A DNA stretch of 64,000 nucleotides, from NCBI RefSeq assembly GCF_014898055.3, contig NW_023604861.1:78380292-78444291 (forward strand), given 5' to 3'. The notes under the pieces are model-generated. The model was not told where the DNA came from and did no database searches. It saw nothing but the letters and a program-made list of their open reading frames with translations. The translations under genes were made by a program, and so were the position numbers. Origin of the DNA: Talpa occidentalis (Eukaryota > Chordata > Mammalia > Eulipotyphla > Talpidae). This document shows positions 58,986 through 64,000 of the stretch, piece after piece; the first letter of the stretch is position 1, and the number at the start of each line of letters is the position of its first letter.

Positions 58986-59980
58986 GAGGCACATATTCTT
59001 ATAGGCAGAAAGAAATCCACCTGGGCATGTGTTTTTGAACACCTGTAACTATTCTGAAGTGCCTTGTATGTCACTATATCCATATGTTTAGTTGCTGAAA
59101 GATTTGTGTTTTTCACCTGAGGAACCTGGTACAGAATCATTGATGTGCTAGAATGCCTCCTACTGGATCACGGAAGCCTATTTGTAGAGTTCTAGAAATT
59201 TTGCAAACTGATTGTTAACACAGAGAGTAGTAATAAAAATATTATTGAGATATATATATATAAACAAAGTAATAAATATTACAAGCTCCTCCTTTTCTAA
59301 TGAATTTACAGCATTTTACTGATCTGTGTCCTTAAGGGTACTTGGAACTATTGTGCGATATGGGGAAAGCATTATATAATGTCTACATCTCTTCTCAACT
59401 TGTATATGGTAAATTGCGGTCAGGTATACAGGGACCAAGGATACTTCCCATCTCCTTAATCCCCAGGCTTTTGAGATATTAAAAGATAAAAGGTCAAAGT
59501 AGGTTAAAAAAATCATGGTGCTTTTAAAATATTGATGTGGGAGAAATGTTCATTTAAAATGCATTATGTAATGCAGAGCTGTGATTCTGCTATTCCCAAG
59601 TTAATTTTAAATTTTAGAAAAAATTATTAATTCGTAGTACACTAAAAATGTGTCCTCCTGGACTTTAATGAAAGAAATAGGTTACATTTTCCACTTTCCA
59701 TGGTCTTGGCTTCTGTCTGTAGCCACATCCCTTTATTTGGAGATAAAAGGAAAAGTCTAACTTGGAGACTATTTGTGAATTCAATGTAGTGTTACTTGAT
59801 TATTCCAGTCACTACCATGATAGAAGCCTTATTTTGTAATATCCGCTACTGCATCTTTAAAATGACTATAATAATAACTATAAATAATACTCACTATGTA
59901 AAGCTGTAATGAGAGAATTCAATAAGACCACATATAGAAATCATGACTGGAAAAACTGCCCACCGATAGTAGCTAATAGG

Positions 59981-60216
59981 AATTACCATCATCATCGCCT
60001 TATTTGAATACTTACTGTGTGTCAGCATCTTGATATACATTATCTCATTTAAACCTTGAACAACCCCCTGAGATAGGAAAAGTATTAGCCCCATTTAACA
60101 GATGTGGAAATATAGAGCTTTTCATCACTTGCCTAAAATCATATGGCAAATATGTGCCATATGGAAACTAGAATTTGAACCCAGGTCTGATTTCAGAATC
60201 CAACTGATGTATCTCA
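59981..60216 (-). repeat. MIR SINE, reverse (copy 2)
   Basis: Counterpart of 38455-38690 with no difference seen. Confidence 0.75.
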
Positions 60217-61709
60217 GCACTTTCTACTTATTCCTTTAGTATCCTTCACGTGGCAGATAGTATGTGTTTTGGAGACATTGTTTATGTACATTTTTCTAAG
60301 ATGGTTTGCCTCCTTCTTAGCACAGGTCTCCCAAAAATTTCTAGTGAGGGGGTTCAATGAGAATAACTACCTACTCAGAGGTAAATTCAGTACCCAATAG
60401 AAGTTTTAAAGTGTTCTGCATAAGTGTATTAAATACAAATTTTATATGTTCTATATAATGGGTGTTTTTATTTTTTTCTGGGGGTAGTTATCCTTTTGCT
60501 AGGCTAGTAAGGGAATTTTTGTTTTAGTGGCTTATGTATCTGTGTTTATGAACGTTCCCCTATGAGGCTCTATAATCTAGCACATGGAAACTGTTGCTCT
60601 CTAATAGGATTTACCTTTACAAATATCTGAAAACTCTTCCAGGAGAAGATTAAATTGTGTAGCTCAATATTTAATCTGTTACTTCCTTTCTAAAGACACC
60701 CCATGGACTTTGTCATGCATTTGGCTGATTCGAGGGGTATTGATCAGTCATAAACCAAAAAATGCAGGAGAATGGCTAGCACAGCCTCTTCCATCCCCAC
60801 CTTATAATTAAATTTTGATTTGAGCTGCTTTTGATTAATCTTCTTATTTGTGAGCTTGAATTCCAGAGGACTGCTAAGTTTCTAAAGTTGCTGGGCATTG
60901 GTCTCTGGTGGATGGCTCAGCTAAAGAACAGTATGATTGCATTTTTATGGTTTTCAGATATTTAATAGCTTCTTCCTGTCATTTTCTGAATGACTGAATA
61001 CGGTTCATCCCTCTGGGAGAAGCACACATCTGAGAGCTGGGAAGATGACTGAGTTCTGTATACTTGACTGATTGCCGTAGTCTTAATTGTTCTCTTAATT
61101 AGCTGCAGTAGCAACTGCATCTGGGGAGAGATCACCGTATTGGTAAACAGCTCCACCTTGGAGCACACGGTAATTCCTTTTGGAGTCCTGACAGTGAGCA
61201 GCTCACTGGCTGGTCTCTCCTTAGATTCTGGGACCTGCCAAATTGGCAGCCCCCAAGGCCCAACCCCCCTCATGCGATCTGTCACTGGGGCCCCTGAGAA
61301 GCAGGCTTCCAACTGTTTGTCCTTAAACAAATTAAGTTTTCATATGCAAAAAGATGCCTTTGTTGGACTGAATGGACGAACTGGAAAACAAAAGGAAGGG
61401 GATAGACTGCAGAGAGCAGGCGCCCAGTGAGGAAGGCTGGCTGGGGGAGGAGGCCCAGACACAGGGCTGCCTTCTGGAGGGGCAGCTCCTTCTAAGTGAT
61501 TGGTGTTTTTTTCAGGAAGAAGTCATGAATGTGACTAGCTCAGCTTGTCTCTGAGGTGTTGCTTGGTCCCCAAGACTTGGCCTCACCTTATTTTTATTAT
61601 CTGCGAGGGATTTCTTCTTCTCCTTTGTACGTGTACTCCCCTAGCCACCAACCAAGAGGGAGGGTTCATCGAATGAGGGGTCTGGAGCATGAGGAGTGAA
61701 AAATTCTAG
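60217..61709. other. Non-coding stretch (copy 2)
   Basis: Counterpart of 38691-40182. One extra G in 'ggaggaggcccag' opens a chance 60-codon frame at 61372-61554 that is absent from copy 1, which illustrates that these ORFs are not genes. Confidence 0.45.
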
Positions 61710-61714
61710 GTGAC

Positions 61715-62170
61715 TGTAGGACAGGAACAGGCACTGAGCAGGTTTTCTATGATCCCATGCAGACGGGGTAAAGGAGGAGAGAGTCCTGGAGACCTCGGCG
61801 GATTTTCAGGCTTTTATTGGGATTACCAGGTACACGGCAGGCAGGGGCTCTGGGGTGCTGGGAGGCTGGCAGGTCTCCTAGCCCCCAGCAAGTCTTCACT
61901 CTGGGCTTTCCGGCCTTCTCTCACATTCTCTCTGCTCTTCTCATGGCTCTGCTGCTCTCTCGGCTTCTCTGCTTCTTTCTCGGTTTCTGCTGGCGTCCCC
62001 GTGACACCGCCCTTAAAAGCCCAGTCTTAGCCCAGGTGAATCCCATCTACCTATGCCCACACCCTATTCCAGGTGCCCGCCATCAGGCATGCATTTGGGA
62101 CCACAGGGTTCTGACATCTATCCTGATGGTGGGAGGGCAGAAAAGCCTAATACTTTCACCTTACCCTACA
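61715..62170 (-). mobile_element. Solo LTR with 5-bp target duplication (copy 2)
   Basis: Counterpart of 40188-40643, with the same 'gtgac' flanks. Confidence 0.75.
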
Positions 62171-62259
62171 GTGACTCAGCTTGTTTCTTTTTTTTTTTCT
62201 TTTTTTTAAGTAACAGCACATTTCATAACCGTCCTACTGAGGTATCACAGAGCTGGTAG

Positions 62260-62730
62260 TGTTATAGAGCAACCCCGATATTAAACGGGTTCCTGGCTGT
62301 GGGTCCTCACCCGTGCGCTTTAAAGGGACTTACGAATACTCTACTACAGACACACGCAAAAGGGTTAATAAAAGGTTTATTTACAAGAGAAAAAGAAATA
62401 AGGAAAATATACAACTCAGGGAGAAAATAGGGAAATAAAGTCTTTAATGCGTCCTACCCGATCCGACGACCTGGAAACCCAAAGTCACTCTCAGAGCTGG
62501 CCGGACGCTGCGAGCTGGCGGAGAGCCAAAAATGGAGGACCCCCCAAAGCCCACGTGTCTGCCTTTTGTATCCACCTGGCTGCTTAACCCCACCCTCAGG
62601 TCCCAGCCACCTTCCCTTTGGTGGTGATGGGATTTGGAGTTCCCAGTGTCTTTGGCTTTGACCTGGGGTGGGGGTGGAGTCCACAAAGCCTATATGGAAT
62701 TTGCTTTGGGACATCCTTTTCCCCCTAACA
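62260..62730 (-). mobile_element. Older solo-LTR-like element, uninterrupted
   Basis: This 471-bp TG...CA unit runs 'tgttatagagc' to 'ccccctaaca' on plus. On minus it opens 'tgttagggggaaaaggatgt', has a GC-rich centre ('ccggacgctgcgagctggcg' on plus) and an AATAAA signal (reverse near 62374). This is the empty-site version of the element that the ERV interrupts at 40933/40934. I find no convincing target duplication, so the exact ends are inferred from the TG/CA rule. Confidence 0.6.
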
Positions 62731-63859
62731 GCTCAGACTTACATACATGTACAGAATGGAAAAGAAAACAGGTGTTTTGGTGGCAAATTGCAAGGTCAGA
62801 AATTGGTGTGGAGTTGTAGTGTGTTTGCAAATGAGATGGACTGATTTTCTGTATTTTGCAAGTCAATAATAGAGAATCCATTGCAATAGGACTCAAGGGC
62901 ACAGGATGGATCTGTGAGCTCTTGGACAAATCATTTTCCCTCCTTTCGTAGGATTCCTCTCTGGCATAGACAGGTAGGTTGTACCTATTCCAGACACATG
63001 CTTTGACGATTGAATAAGATGTATGAACTTGTATTGAAACGTAAAGGCAGTATTCAAAACAAGCCTTAGATAATTGTGACTATCTACATTTAATAGTCAA
63101 ATTGCAAAGCTCTTAGGACCACAGGTGTATTTTCATCTCATTAATAATAATATTGCAACTCAGAAGCAGTGATATTTTATGTGCATGTGTCATGATTTTA
63201 TGGTTGAATATCTGTCCTCCCATCATTTTCTCAGAAAATTACCTTATGCTTAATTTATCTGGTCTTTTTTTTTCCCCCACAGAACAAACCTCACCAAAAG
63301 AACAACTCTAGCATTTTGAAGGTTTTCTCTGAACTTAAACTCTGTAGAATATTCACTGAAAAGTAGTGCCTGAAGTGAAAAAGAGTTAAACTAGGCGATC
63401 ATTTCATTTTCAAGACAAGACTAAAAACCGAAGTACTAACCACTTTTGACTTTTAAACTGACAGGGCTGCTGCTTGTAAGAATTAATCAGTATGTTAATC
63501 CTGGTATTATGCCGAATTGGAATAACTGCAGCCCCGTCACTAAAAGTCCCCCCAATACTCTCAGCTATGTACAGGGTAGTGTTTTGTGTCTAGCCCTTGC
63601 CTTTCTATGGTAAAATGTTTTTTATGGTAGCAACAAGGTTTACCTATGATAGTTGTCTTTCATATATCCCAGATAGCAAAATCTGCCTTTTACACCTTTC
63701 TTGGATCAAAGATAGAGAAAAGTCCCAAATTTTGGCAATAAAAACATTGATGAATAGATACTAGGTCATTCCTAATAAGACTAAAATACCAACACCAGTA
63801 AAGCCTATGAATAGCACCAGCACAGTTGTTTGAGGTTTCCCCTAACAGAAGCAACGTAC
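62731..63859. other. Unique right flank, no gene seen
   Basis: AT-rich, single-copy sequence without an exon I can support. A pyrimidine tract ending 'cccccacag' at about 63265-63282 looks like an acceptor site, but no credible exon follows. Confidence 0.4.
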
Positions 63860-64000
63860 AATACAGACAGTTCCTGACTTAGGATGGCTCAACCTCTGAT
63901 GTTTTATGATGCTGTGAAAGCAATAGGCCTTCAGTATGATCTATAATTTGAATTTTGACTTTTCCTGGGCTAGCATGTGCACTACAGTACCCTCACATGA
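63860..64000 (+). repeat. Start of an old dispersed repeat, cut by the window end
   Basis: The text 'acagacagttcctgacttag' then gatgg, 'gaaagcaataggccttcagt' and 'gacttttcctgggctagcat' is the diverged opening of a common mammalian repeat (consensus style: gtccccgacttacgatgg). I am not certain of the family name. Confidence 0.4.

Larger units (their letters stand above)
47108..62458 (+). repeat. 15.4-kb near-identical segment, copy 2 (allele without the ERV)
   Basis: This is collinear with 25579-40933 with only small indels. It continues without a break past the ERV insertion point ('gcgtcctacc' then 'cgatccgacg'). It is most likely the overlapping end of a neighbouring contig from the other allele, not a second genomic copy. 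Old repeats in it duplicate those in copy 1. Confidence 0.95.

Noticed and set aside
25579..62458. Genuine segmental tandem duplication
   Set aside because: The absence of substitutions, the N gap exactly at the join, a contig ending inside an LTR and a filled/empty site pair all favour an assembly overlap. A very recent real duplication is not strictly excluded.

Overview
The window is mammalian nuclear DNA, non-coding and rich in interspersed repeats. It holds MIR, L2 and L1 copies, MaLR-like and retroviral LTRs, and several copies of a tRNA-derived SINE that ends in an ATAAATAAATC-type tail. That SINE is not the carnivore CAN, equine ERE, pig PRE or vesper-bat VES type as I know them. A laurasiatherian is likely; pangolin is my guess and is not demonstrated. 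I see no supportable protein-coding exon, tRNA, rRNA or CRISPR array. The short ORFs are chance frames or lie inside repeats.

Layout: 1-25578 is single-copy sequence with scattered old repeats. It includes a repeat-free AT-rich block with many homeodomain-like TAATTA/ATTAAT words (about 5590-7640) and two related ~215 bp modules 14.7 kb apart (about 5218-5440 and 19980-20195). 25579-40933 is a 15.4 kb segment that reappears at 47108-62458. Between the copies lie a provirus-like element (40934-47007, minus strand) and a 100-N assembly gap (47008-47107). 62459-64000 is the unique right flank.

The central observation is the relation of these parts. The two 15.4 kb copies differ, as far as I can read, only by about 17 one- or two-base indels, mostly in short runs, with no clear substitution. 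Copy 1 is interrupted after 'gcgtcctacc' by a class I (gammaretrovirus-like) ERV; copy 2 reads straight through the same point as an uninterrupted site. The simplest reading is that two overlapping contigs, one allele with the ERV and one without, were placed end to end across the gap. The tandem duplication is then false, and the locus is polymorphic for a recent ERV insertion.

The ERV has 462 bp TG...CA LTRs that appear free of substitutions, a perfect 18-nt primer binding site of the tRNA-Pro type, and a polypurine tract. Its interior is nearly non-coding: only decayed scraps of gag, protease and the env tail, separated by AT-rich sequence with eight long A-runs (virus sense). Identical LTRs around a ruined interior suggest a non-autonomous element moved recently by proteins supplied in trans. 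It sits inside an older solo-LTR-like element, about 290 bp from another solo LTR (40188-40643) that has a 5-bp target duplication.
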